Shown here piece by piece: positions 40,501 through 45,502 of a DNA stretch of 64,000 nt; position 1 is the stretch's first letter; every line of letters begins with the position of its first letter. Made by a program: the position numbers and the translations under genes. The stretch is taken from assembly GCF_032854445.1 (NCBI RefSeq), contig NC_088296.1, positions 8,718,706-8,782,705 on the forward strand, in the 5' to 3' direction. Source of the DNA: Liolophura sinensis (lineage: Eukaryota > Mollusca > Polyplacophora > Chitonida > Chitonidae). Under the pieces are notes generated by a model. The model saw only the letters and a program-made list of their open reading frames with translations. It was not told where the DNA came from and did no database searches.

Positions 40501-42917
40501 CATCCGTTGGTAGCTGGAAGACCTTCTTACAATCAACTGGAGAGGAAACCCAATGAGTATGAGCTGGACTTGAATTCACAGCATTCACATTTGCTCCCCT
40601 CCCTCCCCCCCCCCCCCCCACACACACTCCCTCCCACACTGTGTCATATTGACAGACAGGCTTATTAAACACGATTAATGTAAATATGACCTCAGAATAT
40701 GTGGGAAATTATCCTGATTAAAGACAAAATATATGACAGTATTATTTCCCTGATTTTATAAACCACACATTATTTAATGGCCTTGATCAATCAATGCACA
40801 TGTTTAAAAGTCCACATTCTTCTACCTTTTCAACTTCCTCCATGACCAATATTTAAAAAAAAAATCTGAGACAACTAATAGGTGTACAGAAATAATATGC
40901 ACAGTTTTAGGAAGCTTGTCAGTTTACTCACACAAATAAATAATTTTTGTGTCATTTTCATACTAATTATATGCATAAATTCCACTGCAAAAGATAGAGG
41001 TCGAAAAGGCTGAAGAAAATCGACGGTATTTGTCATGGCCATGGGCTGGGCACGAAACACATTTATTCACGGAGAGTAGACCAATTAATAGCATTATAAT
41101 CAAGGTCAAGGCTTTAGACTAGACTAGACAATTCCAAGAGAGCAAAGGGTGTTCCCATAACATTAAAGCGATTAAATTAGGATGGAATATCTAAAGTTAA
41201 TCCTAATATTCATTTGAAATTAACATGACATATTAATTTCTCTAACTAAAGCTGATGAGATATGACAACATGAATTTAGACTGATCAAGTTAATCTATGG
41301 ATATGCCTTTAAATTCTGGACACACTCTGAAATTAAGACCAAAATTTATTCTGTGCAGTGTGAGCCCAAATCACCCTAATCGAAAGTGTTGCAAAGTGGT
41401 TAACTGTAGACTCAACATCAGAAAGCTAATGACGTGTCAGCCGCAGACATAGCCCCAAAAGGCTCCAACTCTTTTTCTTACACTGGCCTAGCGTCATTGG
41501 AGTCTCGGCGCCAACAGAATTAATTTCATAAGCAACCAAGGTCCAGGCCAATTTTCTTTGTTATCCAACGAGTCTCGTTCAAATAAAAGAAACCAACCTA
41601 AAGACCTTCCAATGTGCGAGCCACCTTCATACAACTCCACCTAGTACGAAGCAGGACATGCGATGAGGCCTACATGTTGCTGTTCAACATGGCGGCCATG
41701 ACTGAGGACCACTTACTGAGGATTTATTTATTTATTCGATTGGTGTTTTACACCGTACTCAAGAATGTTTCACTTATACGACGGCATTATGGTGGGTGGA
41801 AACCGGGCATAGCCCGGGGGAAACCAACGACCATCCGCAGGTTGCTGTCAGACCTTCCCACGTACAGACTTACTGTGGAAGCCTAAAATAAATCTATTCT
41901 AGAGCGAGTAGGGATATACGGTGGCCGTGTGTTGGGTTCAGAAAGCAGATCTTTAGGTTGGTGTCTTTTATTTGCACGAGACTTGTTCTATAGCAAAGAG
42001 AGCCAGCCTGGACCTTCACTGAGTACGAAATTAACGCTGTTTGCGTCAAGACTCCAGAGATGCTACGCCAATATAAGAAAAGGAGTTGGAGTCTTTCGGC
42101 TGCTACTACTGAGGAGTCAGTGACATGAGTTTGTCAGTGACATGGCAAGTTAAAAAACCTTTAATGTACTTCAGTTTTACACTGACCATGTTGACCTAAC
42201 ACTGCTACTGTGCTAGTCAGTAGCATGTACACTGTAGTAGGCCTACATATCTGTACACAAGCCTACATGTTTTAGACCTATAAATAAACTCAAATCCAAG
42301 GCCTACAATATGTACATGCACAATATACATATATTCACTCACCAGGTGTGAACATATATATGTACACTTTTGTGTCACAAGGAGTATTCAGAGATATATT
42401 AAAATGTATGTTGAGAACACATAGGTTAAAATAACAATTCATAACGAGGTATAATTTTAAGGCCTGCAAATGGCATGAATTGTGAAATTATCGAATCAAA
42501 CTATCCGCCATGGCTTACAAAACCGTACCTCATAACTTTCAAAATTTTGAATCCATATAATGAAATATAAATTTTAACCATAAAACGCATTTTATAGTAC
42601 AGTATAAAATGGTTTCGTTTTGAGCAATAAACATGGATGGTACTTTAATTGTTAACTGAACAGTTTACGGTACTGAGTCACTAGCAAAATACGTGCTGTT
42701 GTTGTAAAGACAGTTTTAGGTCAAACATTTCCGCCGTCGCAGTTAAAGTCAACGAACTCTAAAACGATTCCTCGATCCATCGATAGCGACTTACCTGTGA
42801 AAGCTCTGGTCGTTTGGCGATCTCCTGGAACAAAGATAGACCGGAAACCTGTCCAAACACCATCTGAGGTATACTGGCCACGACGATTGCCGCTAAAACC
42901 AAACATTTCGGCGTCAT
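7316..42917 (-). CDS. Fasciclin I-like, GPI-anchored protein with four FAS1 domains (13 exons, full locus)
   Basis: Thirteen exons joined with consistent phases give 2289 nt, 762 residues. Residues 1-22 are a signal peptide. FAS1 domains run at about 27-180, 185-325, 328-488 and 500-732. Each has an H1 motif (RYTVFAPNNTAF at 60-71, MTLFVPSDEAM at 218-228, VTLFVPTNEAM at 376-386, FTVFVVNGSAM at 622-632) and an H2 motif (NGILHII, NGVLHVVDSIL, NGYVQYIDRV, NGVVHIVRDIL at 718-728). Domains 2 and 3 keep the central HY/YH pattern (RHYIL, RYHIL) that contributes to adhesion in vertebrate relatives. N-glycosylation sequons fall at about N67, N304, N400 and N628. Residues 745-762 are hydrophobic after a small-residue stretch (SYGSRPS), which fits a GPI-attachment signal. 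Four FAS1 domains plus GPI anchor matches insect Fasciclin I, about 100 residues shorter; an Asn/Gln/Tyr insertion in domain 4 (534-613) explains most of the difference. Likely role: cell-surface adhesion or extracellular matrix, including possibly shell matrix. Introns are repeat-filled. Confidence 0.9.
7516..8110 (-). other. FAS1 gene intron 12
   Basis: About 595 bp, bounded by GTAAGT and TTTACAG. AT-rich, with no repeat family or exon recognised. Confidence 0.8.
8111..8240 (-). CDS. FAS1 gene exon 12 (middle of domain 4)
   Basis: 130 nt between acceptor CTCTTACAG and donor GTAAGT. Encodes residues 654-696, beginning IMRRHVIPYRTIHMDKLPEG: the region after H1 with the conserved H-V-I-P-Y of FAS1 folds, then the strand NGEEIVLKKNGYGIRA. 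Confidence 0.92.
8268..8480 (-). repeat. Family A SINE in intron 11
   Basis: Tail TTTATTTATTTCATTACCTG, core CTACTCAAAACACATTTCAC, body GAGGAAAACCAGGCACAGCC, through CCAGCATGAGCTGAACTTGAA. The tRNA-like head is only partial. Confidence 0.85.
8619..8843 (+). repeat. Family A SINE with target-site duplication, internally shortened
   Basis: Head GAGGCCTCCGTGGCTCAG through the tail AAATAAATAAAT. The 9-bp ATTTAATTG occurs directly before (8610-8618) and after (8844-8852), a clean target-site duplication. The core has lost part of the GCTGGCCGCCGTCG segment. The copy sits antisense to the FAS1 transcript, just downstream of exon 11's donor. Confidence 0.92.
8956..9415 (-). CDS. FAS1 gene exon 11 (start of domain 4 with Asn/Gln/Tyr-rich insertion)
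   Basis: 460 nt, by far the longest exon. The acceptor TTTTCAG precedes 9415. I place the donor at GTGCGT after the codon for W653, because that is in phase 0 and joins ..IRYRW to IMRRHVIPYR of exon 12. The open frame continues 32 codons further to a stop, so the donor choice is inferred from phase and family fit. Residues 501-520 (KTYLVMNGLTLGEYLRDRGL) are the first helices of domain 4; 534-613 are repeats of YNQNQNN and YNQNN type; 621 onward resumes the fold with EFTVFVVNGSAM. Confidence 0.9.
9076..9315 (-). repeat. Coding minisatellite, 21-bp and 15-bp units (YNQNQNN / YNQNN)
   Basis: In-frame tandem repeat inside exon 11, residues about 534-613, almost only Asn, Gln and Tyr with a few Arg, Thr, Ser and Gly. 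The units are multiples of 3, so copy-number changes keep the frame. Long Cys/Gly- and Thr/Lys-rich open frames in other registers are shadows of it. Confidence 0.95.
9421..10460 (-). repeat. Intronic minisatellite made of copies of the exon 11 splice boundary
   Basis: About twelve tandem units of 65-66 bp between roughly 9660 and 10440, plus three more diverged copies between 9421 and 9660. On the gene's strand each unit resembles the exon 11 acceptor and its first about 55 coding bases: exon AAACTTACCTGGTGATGAAT against unit AAACTTACCTGTTGATGACT. One copy ending near 9595 matches the real exon edge over about 45 bp. Confidence 0.93.
10831..10978 (-). CDS. FAS1 gene exon 10 (end of domain 3)
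   Basis: 148 nt, acceptor TTTTTTCAG, donor GTAAGT. Encodes residues 451-499: TYVEAGYVRARVVRPDVG, then H2 of domain 3 (NGYVQYIDRVFGIPP), then the linker KDIPTTICEDAWL. Phases 1 in and 2 out agree with exons 9 and 11. Confidence 0.93.
11125..11478 (-). repeat. Family B SINE in intron 9
   Basis: Reads tail-first: GTGAGTGAGTGAGTGAGTGA, CTTAACAATTTTTCAGTCAT, GTGCTGCTTCACTGAGATGA, CACCCCGCCCGAGCCATCAT, GAACGCCAAGCAAGGAAGTT, and a tRNA-like head ending ACTGTGCTATCGGGGCCGG. Copies recur at 13815, 25160, 49981 and 55960. Confidence 0.85.
11885..12092 (+). repeat. Family A SINE in intron 9, head truncated
   Basis: Starts near the B-box (GTGCGTTCAAATCCAACT) and continues through GGCTTCCTCTCCGGCCGTGC, the core GTATAAGTGAAATATTCTTG and the tail AAATAAATAAAT. 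Confidence 0.9.
12415..12547 (-). CDS. FAS1 gene exon 9 (core of domain 3)
   Basis: 133 nt, acceptor GTTGTTTCAG, donor GTATGG. Encodes residues 407-450: VIRYHILEVGNALVVMDVNK, holding the YH motif, then QYEGRETRRTMYQGQSVSIY. The intron just upstream is a tandem array of this exon's own acceptor. Confidence 0.93.
12548..13340 (-). repeat. Intronic minisatellite made of copies of the exon 9 acceptor
   Basis: About 14-16 units of roughly 41 bp. On the gene's strand each unit carries CTGATTAAGTAACTGATTAA (branch-point-like CTGAT and TAAC), a short T-rich piece and GTTGTTTCAGGTTGTCTG; the real site is GTTGTTTCAG|GTTATCCG. The array starts at the true acceptor and decays at its far end. Confidence 0.93.
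13341..13814 (-). other. Part of FAS1 intron 8 without recognised features
   Basis: AT-rich, with a short (CA)n/(CAAA)n tract near 13711-13738. No exon or repeat family seen. Confidence 0.6.
13815..14171 (-). repeat. Family B SINE in intron 8
   Basis: Full-length: GAGTGAGTGAGTGCTTGGGG at the tail side, CAGCACTCTTTTATCTAGTG, and a tRNA-like head ending GAGCTATTGGGGACGG. About 80 percent alike to 11125-11478 by eye. Confidence 0.85.
14738..14925 (+). repeat. Family A SINE in intron 8, 5'-truncated
   Basis: Starts in the body (TATCCTCTCTGGCCATAAGT), then GGCAGCAACCTGCGGATGGT, GGTTTCCTCCCACTATAATG and a long AAATA-type tail. Confidence 0.88.
15498..15705 (-). CDS. FAS1 gene exon 8 (first half of domain 3)
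   Basis: 208 nt, acceptor CACCTCTCAG, donor GTACGT. Encodes residues 337-406: VIIKAFGFAADCSSFAAVLR helices, H1 motif VTLFVPTNEAMANI, then GVDFVGNRTLTDM with a glycosylation sequon at N400. Confidence 0.93.
15781..16001 (-). repeat. Family A SINE in intron 7
   Basis: TTTATTTATTTATTGATTTG tail, intact core and body to GCATTGGTGAGAGGCTCC; the outermost tRNA-like head is missing. Confidence 0.92.
16409..16660 (-). repeat. Family A SINE in intron 7, second copy
   Basis: TTTATTTATTCGATTGGTGT, core altered to CACCACCACACTCAACTATA, body through GAGGAAGCCAGTATGAGCTG and into the head region. More diverged than its neighbour at 15781. Confidence 0.85.
16842..16928 (-). repeat. Family A SINE fragment (body only)
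   Basis: CAGCCAGCATTATGGTAGGA through CAGACCTTCCCAGGTATGGC, without tail or head. Confidence 0.7.
17194..17323 (-). CDS. FAS1 gene exon 7 (end of domain 2, linker to domain 3)
   Basis: 130 nt, acceptor TGATGTCAG, donor GTGGGC. Encodes residues 294-336: GVNAEITFGNITVA with a sequon at N304, H2 motif NGVLHVVDSILGY, linker RYNSALQQVESDSTV. The acceptor has a poor pyrimidine tract, and similar sequences recur in the array just upstream. Confidence 0.92.
17324..17910 (-). repeat. Intronic minisatellite carrying copies of the exon 7 acceptor
   Basis: Irregular 16-21 bp units of the type GACATCACATAGACTGTAAA on the + strand, interrupted by at least four higher-order repeats that contain the exon start and acceptor (CATTCACACCCTCTGACATC), near 17469, 17572, 17655 and 17810. 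Confidence 0.88.
17911..18690 (-). repeat. Degenerate AT-rich tandem repeat, rest of intron 6
   Basis: Units of about 30 bp such as GACATAATAATAAAGACTGT, loosely conserved and probably derived from the neighbouring array. Confidence 0.8.
18934..19069 (-). CDS. FAS1 gene exon 6 (middle of domain 2)
   Basis: 136 nt, acceptor ATTTAAG, donor GTGGGT. Encodes residues 249-293: VIKRHYILKQAIHTSWVVHR then QEFQTELPNEKITFRKIKTD. The position and VIxRHYIL pattern match the start of exon 9, showing that domains 2 and 3 share exon structure. Confidence 0.92.
19070..20048 (-). other. FAS1 gene intron 5
   Basis: About 980 bp, AT-rich, with no repeat family or additional exon recognised. Confidence 0.75.
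20049..20220 (-). CDS. FAS1 gene exon 5 (first half of domain 2)
   Basis: 172 nt, acceptor TTTTCAG, donor GTTGGA (weak but in phase). Encodes residues 191-248: RFFNDLLFYLPETDYDTIPV, H1 motif MTLFVPSDEAMAKV, then PASKLSELRADAVKLNQ. Same length as exon 2, the equivalent exon of domain 1. Confidence 0.93.
21720..21905 (-). repeat. Family A SINE in intron 4
   Basis: TTATTGATTTATTTATTTGA tail, core TACTCAAGAATATTTCACTT, body GGTGGGAGGAAACCCTGGGT to GGAAGCCAGCATGA. Head missing. Confidence 0.9.
22738..22875 (+). repeat. Family A SINE in intron 4, 3' half
   Basis: CAAGCAACCTGCAGATGGTC through the core and the AAATAAATAAAATAAAT tail. Confidence 0.9.
23090..24015. repeat. 48-bp minisatellite, about 19 units
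   Basis: Unit contains CTATGCTGTATGACTATCAC and CGCCACTACTCTGG. Because 48 is divisible by 3 it holds a 314-residue + strand open frame (23143-24087) of 16-residue repeats (MLYDYHTVATTLVLLS). It lies in FAS1 intron 4, antisense, ending about 40 bp from the exon 4 donor. The reading frame has no other support as a gene. Confidence 0.95.
24055..24224 (-). CDS. FAS1 gene exon 4 (end of domain 1, start of domain 2)
   Basis: 170 nt, acceptor TATTTTCAG, donor GTAAGA. Encodes residues 135-190: GQAGVYQYYVNGARIVNGDI, H2 of domain 1 (NGILHIINYIPEPV), then SNKFMYSYLQNPDLPSLRI, the first helix of domain 2. Confidence 0.93.
24711..24976 (-). repeat. Family A SINE, near full length, in intron 3
   Basis: Complete from the TATTTATTTATTTGATTGG tail to the head end CCACGGAGACCCCA. 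ATGTATATA flanks both ends (about 24704-24712 and 24978-24987), a probable target-site duplication. Confidence 0.95.
25160..25470 (-). repeat. Family B SINE in intron 3, head truncated
   Basis: GAGACAGTGCCTGGGGTTTA, CTCCTTGTTGCAGGACGGAT, TAGTGCTGCTTCACTGAGAC, GAACGCCAAGCAAGGAAAAT, ending before the tRNA-like part. Confidence 0.85.
25685..25822 (+). repeat. Family A SINE in intron 3, 3' half
   Basis: GGTCTGCCAGCAACCTGTGG to the core GTATAAGTGAAATATTCTTG and a short AAATAAAT tail. Confidence 0.88.
25932..26038 (-). CDS. FAS1 gene exon 3 (middle of domain 1)
   Basis: 107 nt, acceptor GCCCAG, donor GTAAGT. Encodes residues 99-134: IFGTTLQTNSMQDDSVQRSH then GGNQEKLFIAVKPSVG, the beta strands between H1 and H2. 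The acceptor lacks a strong pyrimidine tract, but phases 1 in and 0 out fit both neighbours. Confidence 0.88.
26055..26310. repeat. Degenerate tandem repeat near exon 3 acceptor, 30-40 bp units
   Basis: Seven or eight variants of TTGTTCACAGTCCACATTAA separated by T runs, starting about 20 bp from the exon 3 acceptor in intron 2. Confidence 0.85.
26400..27250. repeat. Degenerate 33-36 bp minisatellite in intron 2
   Basis: Units of the type TTTGGACAACTGTCAAAAGG followed by TTTGATGATCAGTG. Best conserved between 26680 and 26920 and decaying on both sides. An ORF at 26944-27333 is inside the decayed part and is not supported as coding. Confidence 0.85.
28017..28188 (-). CDS. FAS1 gene exon 2 (first half of domain 1)
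   Basis: 172 nt, acceptor TGTTCACAG, donor GTAAGA. Encodes residues 42-98: YRSWLTRAQLEPNFQGNN, H1 motif RYTVFAPNNTAF, then QQMSAEKRLRFERMLRTEIA. Joins exon 1 in phase 0 with no residues missing relative to the family. Confidence 0.93.
28189..28420 (-). repeat. Weak tandem duplications beside exon 2 acceptor
   Basis: Three diverged copies of a segment of about 80 bp starting GTACTGTGAACAGAAAATGA at the acceptor (near 28186, 28279 and 28337). Similar in kind to the acceptor-derived arrays of exons 7, 9 and 11 but much more decayed. Confidence 0.5.
28434..28695 (-). repeat. Family A SINE, near full length, in intron 1
   Basis: TTTATTTACTTGATTGGTGT tail through body to a diverged head (GCTAGCGAGCTAACCAATTG, then GAGCC). 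Confidence 0.92.
29749..30013 (-). repeat. Family A SINE, best full-length reference copy
   Basis: About 265 bp. In its own orientation: tRNA-like head with A-box-like sequence (GTGGCTCAGTCGGTTAGCGC) and B-box-like GAGTTCAAGACC; body with GGCTTCCTCTCCGGCCGTAC, GTGGGTTTCCCCCGGGCTAA and CACCATAGTGCTGGC; core GTATCAGTGAAATATTCTTG; end ACGGCGTAAAACACCAATCA and an AAATA tail. This is the layout of tRNA-derived SINEs with a conserved central domain known from molluscs and other animals (V, Nin or Meta types); which type is not determined. Possible short flanking repeat GGTAATGTA / GGGAATGTA. Confidence 0.96.
30147..31020 (-). repeat. Tandem array, about 175-bp units, derived from a SINE fragment
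   Basis: Five units, each containing TTTACCTATAAAGACAGCTG, CCAGCATTATTGTGTGAG, AACTGCAGGTTGCTG and GTCTAGAACGCATTGTTGAG. The two middle units are nearly identical. The first unit still shows family A body features (GCGGCCAGC, CACGACCAACTGCAGGTTAC, TGGCAGACTTTCCCA), so the satellite seems to have grown from a SINE insertion. Confidence 0.9.
31165..31390. repeat. Dispersed repeat, copy 1 (unknown family)
   Basis: Shares with 39297-39512 the ordered matches GACTAACTTG.CCATTTTTC, ACATGGGATGATRTTC, AAAATGCACTT and others over about 215 bp. Confidence 0.75.
31944..32195 (+). repeat. Family A SINE, full-length but diverged
   Basis: Head GATCTACATGGCCCAGTGGT, B-box GAGTTCAAGTCC, an ATTGAATAAGAGAAATATTC core variant also seen at 46201, and a short AAATAAAT tail. 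Confidence 0.9.
32196..33327. other. Part of FAS1 intron 1 without recognised features
   Basis: AT-rich. No tandem array, SINE or exon recognised. Confidence 0.6.
33328..33475. repeat. Three-copy 49-bp tandem repeat
   Basis: GAAACCACCATTACAAACCT followed by GAAGCATAAAATCCAGCAAC, three nearly identical copies, suggesting recent duplication. Confidence 0.97.
34130..34383 (-). repeat. Family A SINE, old full-length copy
   Basis: TTTTTTATTTTTGATAAGTG tail, diverged body, head end GCTAGCATGCTAACCACTAA and GCCATGGATGCCC. Confidence 0.85.
34700..35171. repeat. 43-bp minisatellite, about 11 units
   Basis: Unit TACAGTTCATAATCATGGGG then ATATACTGTCTGAGGGCCAT and ACC. Only scattered substitutions between units. 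Confidence 0.97.
35757..37882. repeat. 2.1-kb minisatellite, 43-bp dimer giving way to about 22-bp units
   Basis: From 35757 to about 36375 a 43-bp unit (GGTTGGGTTTTTACATGTAC, AGGGCTGGGTTTTACATACC, CAA) repeats about 14 times. From 36376 to about 37700 the unit is about 22 bp (GGTTGGGTTTTTACATGCAC, AA), mixed with a TAACCTGGCCAAGGC variant. Hardly any stop codon occurs in any + frame over long stretches, giving three overlapping frames of 189-314 residues. A 28-bp segment (TTAGTCTGTACTGCTGCCCT) recurs at about 37690 and 37900. Confidence 0.97.
38100..38405. repeat. Dispersed repeat, copy 1 of a second unknown family
   Basis: Shares with about 40735-41020 the ordered motifs ATGACCTTGATCAA / ATGGCCTTGATCAA, TTCAACCTTTTCCAAACCAC / TACCTTTTCAACTTCCTCCA, and TGCTTAAATTCCAATG / TGCATAAATTCCACTG. 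Diverged. Confidence 0.6.
38509..38767 (-). repeat. Family A SINE, full length, with probable target-site duplication
   Basis: Complete from ATTTATTTATTTGTTTGATT to GAGCCACAGAGGCCCC. TATAGCCA occurs on both sides (about 38499 and 38767). Confidence 0.95.
39297..39512. repeat. Dispersed repeat, copy 2 (pairs with 31165-31390)
   Basis: GTCCATGACTAACTTGCCCA through AAAATGCACTTTTATGGGTG, roughly three quarters identical to copy 1 by eye, in the same orientation. Confidence 0.75.
39517..39706 (-). repeat. Family A SINE, head truncated
   Basis: Long TTTA-rich tail, GGCGTTTGATCGTACTCAAG, body to CCCACGTACAGCCGGAGCGG. Confidence 0.9.
40374..40590 (-). repeat. Family A SINE, diverged, head truncated
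   Basis: TTTATTTACCTGTACCTAAT, core CATACTCAAGAATATTTCAC, body to TATGAGCTGGACTTGAATTC; followed by a C-run at about 40598-40619. Confidence 0.85.
40735..41020. repeat. Dispersed repeat, copy 2 of the second unknown family
   Basis: Diverged match to 38100-38405, same orientation, keeping motif order. Confidence 0.6.
41434..41608. repeat. Left arm of long inverted repeat
   Basis: About 170 bp whose reverse complement recurs at 41946-42118 (left AAACCAACCTAAAGACC, right arm reversed ACACCAACCTAAAGATC). The arms are about 75-80 percent alike by eye. Confidence 0.8.
41721..41866 (-). repeat. Family A SINE inside the inverted-repeat loop
   Basis: ATTTATTTATTTATTCGATT tail, intact core, body to TTCCCACGTACAG. 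Confidence 0.92.
41946..42118. repeat. Right arm of long inverted repeat
   Basis: Partner of 41434-41608 across a loop of about 340 bp. It may be a fold-back or non-autonomous DNA element. Confidence 0.8.
42795..42917 (-). CDS. FAS1 gene exon 1 (signal peptide and start of domain 1)
   Basis: Start at the ATG 42917-42915 with A at -3; donor GTAAGT after 42795. 123 nt, 41 residues: MTPKCLVLAAIVVASIPQMV then FG as signal peptide, followed by QVSGLSLFQEIAKRPELSQ, the first helix of FAS1 domain 1. It joins exon 2 in phase 0. A longer minus open frame through the same bases (from 43005) is in another register and is not the protein. Confidence 0.9.
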
Positions 42918-43110
42918 TTTGAATACTTCTCTCTCTCAGGCCTCCTGTTCCGTACCCGTACAAGGTACGCCGAATGAAGGTTGACAGGGGAGATAATTTA
43001 TTCAACTCACCTGTCGTGACCTACTTAGAACCGAGTCCTGGCGTTTACCTGAGTCCTGGATTCGCCCATGGCGCTACAAAAATGGGTCACGCAGAGTTGC
43101 GTTCTCGCCT
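42918..43110 (-). promoter_or_regulatory. Upstream region of the FAS1 gene
   Basis: Should hold the 5' UTR and core promoter. No clear TATA box at a fixed distance. A donor-like CACGACAG|GTGAGT on the minus strand at about 43011 could mark an upstream UTR exon, but I see no matching acceptor with a good pyrimidine tract. Confidence 0.25.
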
Positions 43111-43407
43111 ACGTTGTTGGTGTTTTCTTGTTCGGGGTGAAGCTCGGACATCATTGGGAACCAGGTACACCACGGTGATCTCGAAGGGGAGGCGGAAGCG
43201 TCGAGTTTACTTTACGTTTGTCATGGACAATTCAGTATCAAATTACTACAAAGGATCGCTGTTTTTTTACTTTCACAAAACAGTGTAAACTTAACGAAGA
43301 ATTCCTTTCAAAGCTGGCTCTTTCTTCGTGATCATGAGGGAACCACCTTCCGGTGTATACACCTTCCCTTGTGGAACCTCATAAGTGTAATCGTAAAGAT
43401 AAGATTA

Positions 43408-43497
43408 ATTTATTTATTTATTTATTTGATCGATGTTTTACGCCGTACTCAAGAATATTTCACTTATACGACGGCGGCCAGCATTATGGTGGGTGGA
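43408..43497 (-). repeat. Family A SINE, strongly 5'-truncated
   Basis: Tail plus core only, ending GGTGGGTGGA. The core is close to consensus, so the insertion is fairly young. Confidence 0.92.
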
Positions 43498-44275
43498 TAA
43501 GATTAATGAAAAGAGTACAAAACACCTACTGGCATTACATGCTTATGACGTGGTCATGTTACTACGCTGTGCTTGAGCTATACATACGTTTGTTGAAATA
43601 CGAAAAGTGTAATTTGTCGTACGCAGTGTTGATTGGTGATGTGTAGTACACCTGTCATATGGGACTACACAACAGGGCATATTTTGTTAACTGCCTCCAT
43701 TTATCGTAGCAGAGTACACATGTAACATTGGATGCTAACGGATGCGACAAAAGATGTACTGCTAAGATGGATATGTTGAGGTCGATTATGGTAATTAATT
43801 GTTGTTTATGAGTTTACGATGAATCTGATGATTTTATGACTGAGGGATGATAGATTTTGTATTAATTCTGTATTAAATTATCATACTGTGGATTGATTGT
43901 ATGATTGCGTGACTTCAATATTATTTAGGGTTATATATTTTTTTTTTTTTTTTACTTTATGTGTAATTGGCAGATTGATCAGACGGTTGATTTGCTTTTA
44001 TGATAAGTTTTCGATGTTGTTATCTGAGATTGATTTTAAGAATGAATGAACAGATAAGCAGCAGAAAACTACAACAACAACAACAAAGAAAACCAGTATG
44101 CCCCTACTTATACGAAGCGATATTTAACCCACATAATACACCTGACAGGTGTTTAACGAACGACTCTAGATTTTGTCAATCACATGACAGCGATCCGGTT
44201 TACGGGTGGAGAAAACTGGAGGGCCCGGAGTAAATCATGCACCGATCATATACCTGACAAACCTCCAGCCTTCTT

Positions 44276-44470
44276 TACTTATTTATTTATTTATTTGATT
44301 GGTTTTTTACGCTGTACTCAAGAGTAGTTCGCGGCCAGCAATATGGTGGAAGGAAACAAAACAGAGTCAGGGAGAAACCCACGACCATCCGCAGGCTGCT
44401 GAAAACCTTCTCATGTATGGTGGGAGAGGAAACCGGCATGAACTGGACTCGAACTCACCGGAACCGCAGT
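44276..44470 (-). repeat. Family A SINE, diverged, with small deletion
   Basis: CTTATTTATTTATTTATTTG tail. The core lost TATTTCACTTATACGACG between AGAGTAGT and TCGCGGCCAG; body to GAACTGGACTCGAACTCACC. Confidence 0.88.
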
Positions 44471-44540
44471 GATGGGAACCTCTTGGCTTTTAGCGGCAAG
44501 CGAAACCGGGCGAGTTGAATTCGGGCAAACGATATGTATG

Positions 44541-44621
44541 GATTTATTCGACTGGTGTTTTATGAAGTAGTCAAGAAACATAAGACCATCCATAAGTTGC
44601 TGGCAGACCGCCCCACGTACG
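44541..44621 (-). repeat. Family A SINE fragment with internal deletion
   Basis: GATTTATTCGACTGGTGTTT followed soon by AAGACCATCCATAAGTTGCT; the middle of the body is missing. Confidence 0.7.
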
Positions 44622-44784
44622 TAATATATGATGTAATTGGTCAAGGGCGTTGTATATATTGTTACAATGACCCACCGCTAACTTTACCATCTGAATCCCA
44701 AGTACCGGCCTGTATGAAGATATGCAATCGCTCAAGCATTTTCAGGGAGCGGGCGATTTAGCGGCTAAAGCTGGTTGACTTTCT

Positions 44785-44848
44785 GTCGATTGGAAATGAA
44801 ATATTCCTGAGTACAATGTAAAACATAAATCAAATAAATAAATAAATG
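44785..44848 (+). repeat. SINE tail fragment
   Basis: GAAATGAAATATTCCTGAGT to AAATAAATAAATAAAT. It may belong to family A or B, which share this core. Confidence 0.7.
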
Positions 44849-45097
44849 TATTCAGTCGATAGGACACATGCATGTACAAGGTGGGGAATCAAACCCGAGA
44901 AATGGGCATTTGTAGATTTTCCTGCACTCACTCTTTGTGGGTCCTGATAGTGGCAATAAAGTCTCGCCGGCTCACGTGTTGTTGTTCGCGAAGTGCAACG
45001 TCCTTTGAAACTCACCAATATAGCGTGTACGTAGCGTGTATGTGGAATGTGGGAAAGTTCATCAATCAAACGTCGGTGGTTTACTCTTGGAACGCTG

Positions 45098-45190
45098 GAT
45101 CAATACTAATGACCGCCATCGTAAAAGTGAAAAATTCCTTAAGAGCCGCGTTAAACAACAATCAAATAAATAAATAAATAAATAAATAAA
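45098..45190 (+). repeat. SINE tail fragment
   Basis: Diverged core GTAAAAGTGAAAAATTCCTT and a long AAATA tail. Confidence 0.7.
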
Positions 45191-45299
45191 CATGAATTTT
45201 GACTTAGTCGGTGGAGATTATTAGTTTGTACTCCTGAGAAAAGCAAAAGTGGAGCAGGGTACTACGGGGAATAACCTGCACCTCGCCAAGTGTACTTCA

Positions 45300-45345
45300 C
45301 AAACCATCTGAAGCAGGATTCGAACCCGCGACCAGACTGAGCAGA
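45300..45345 (-). other. tRNA-like B-box sequence (old SINE head)
   Basis: On the minus strand GGTCGCGGGTTCGAATCCTG is a good B-box, but no cloverleaf or A-box at the right spacing is apparent. Probably a SINE remnant, not a tRNA gene. Confidence 0.4.
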
Positions 45346-45415
45346 GGTCATATGCTCATATGCTCATATGCATACATAACGAGGGACAACAGGTCCATTC
45401 TGAACACTCACTGTG

Positions 45416-45417
<2 letters not shown>

Positions 45418-45499
<82 letters not shown>
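45418..45499. repeat. (TA)n microsatellite
   Basis: About 40 uninterrupted TA units. Confidence 0.98.

Positions 45500-45502
<3 letters not shown>

Larger units (their letters stand above)
28189..42794 (-). other. FAS1 gene intron 1 (14.6 kb)
   Basis: Separates the signal-peptide exon from the rest of the protein. I found no additional coding exon in it. It is made largely of SINEs, four tandem arrays (30180, 33328, 34700 and 35757), a pair of inverted repeats (41434-42118) and several diverged dispersed repeats. Confidence 0.8.

Noticed and set aside
28000-42917. A separate short gene for exon 1, given the 14.6-kb gap
   Set aside because: The junction of exon 1 (..KRPELSQ) and exon 2 (YRSWLTRAQL..) is in phase and rebuilds an uninterrupted FAS1 start.
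42974-43288. 104-residue + strand frame over the FAS1 upstream region
   Set aside because: Overlaps the likely promoter/5' UTR of the FAS1 gene in antisense, resembles no protein and lacks context.
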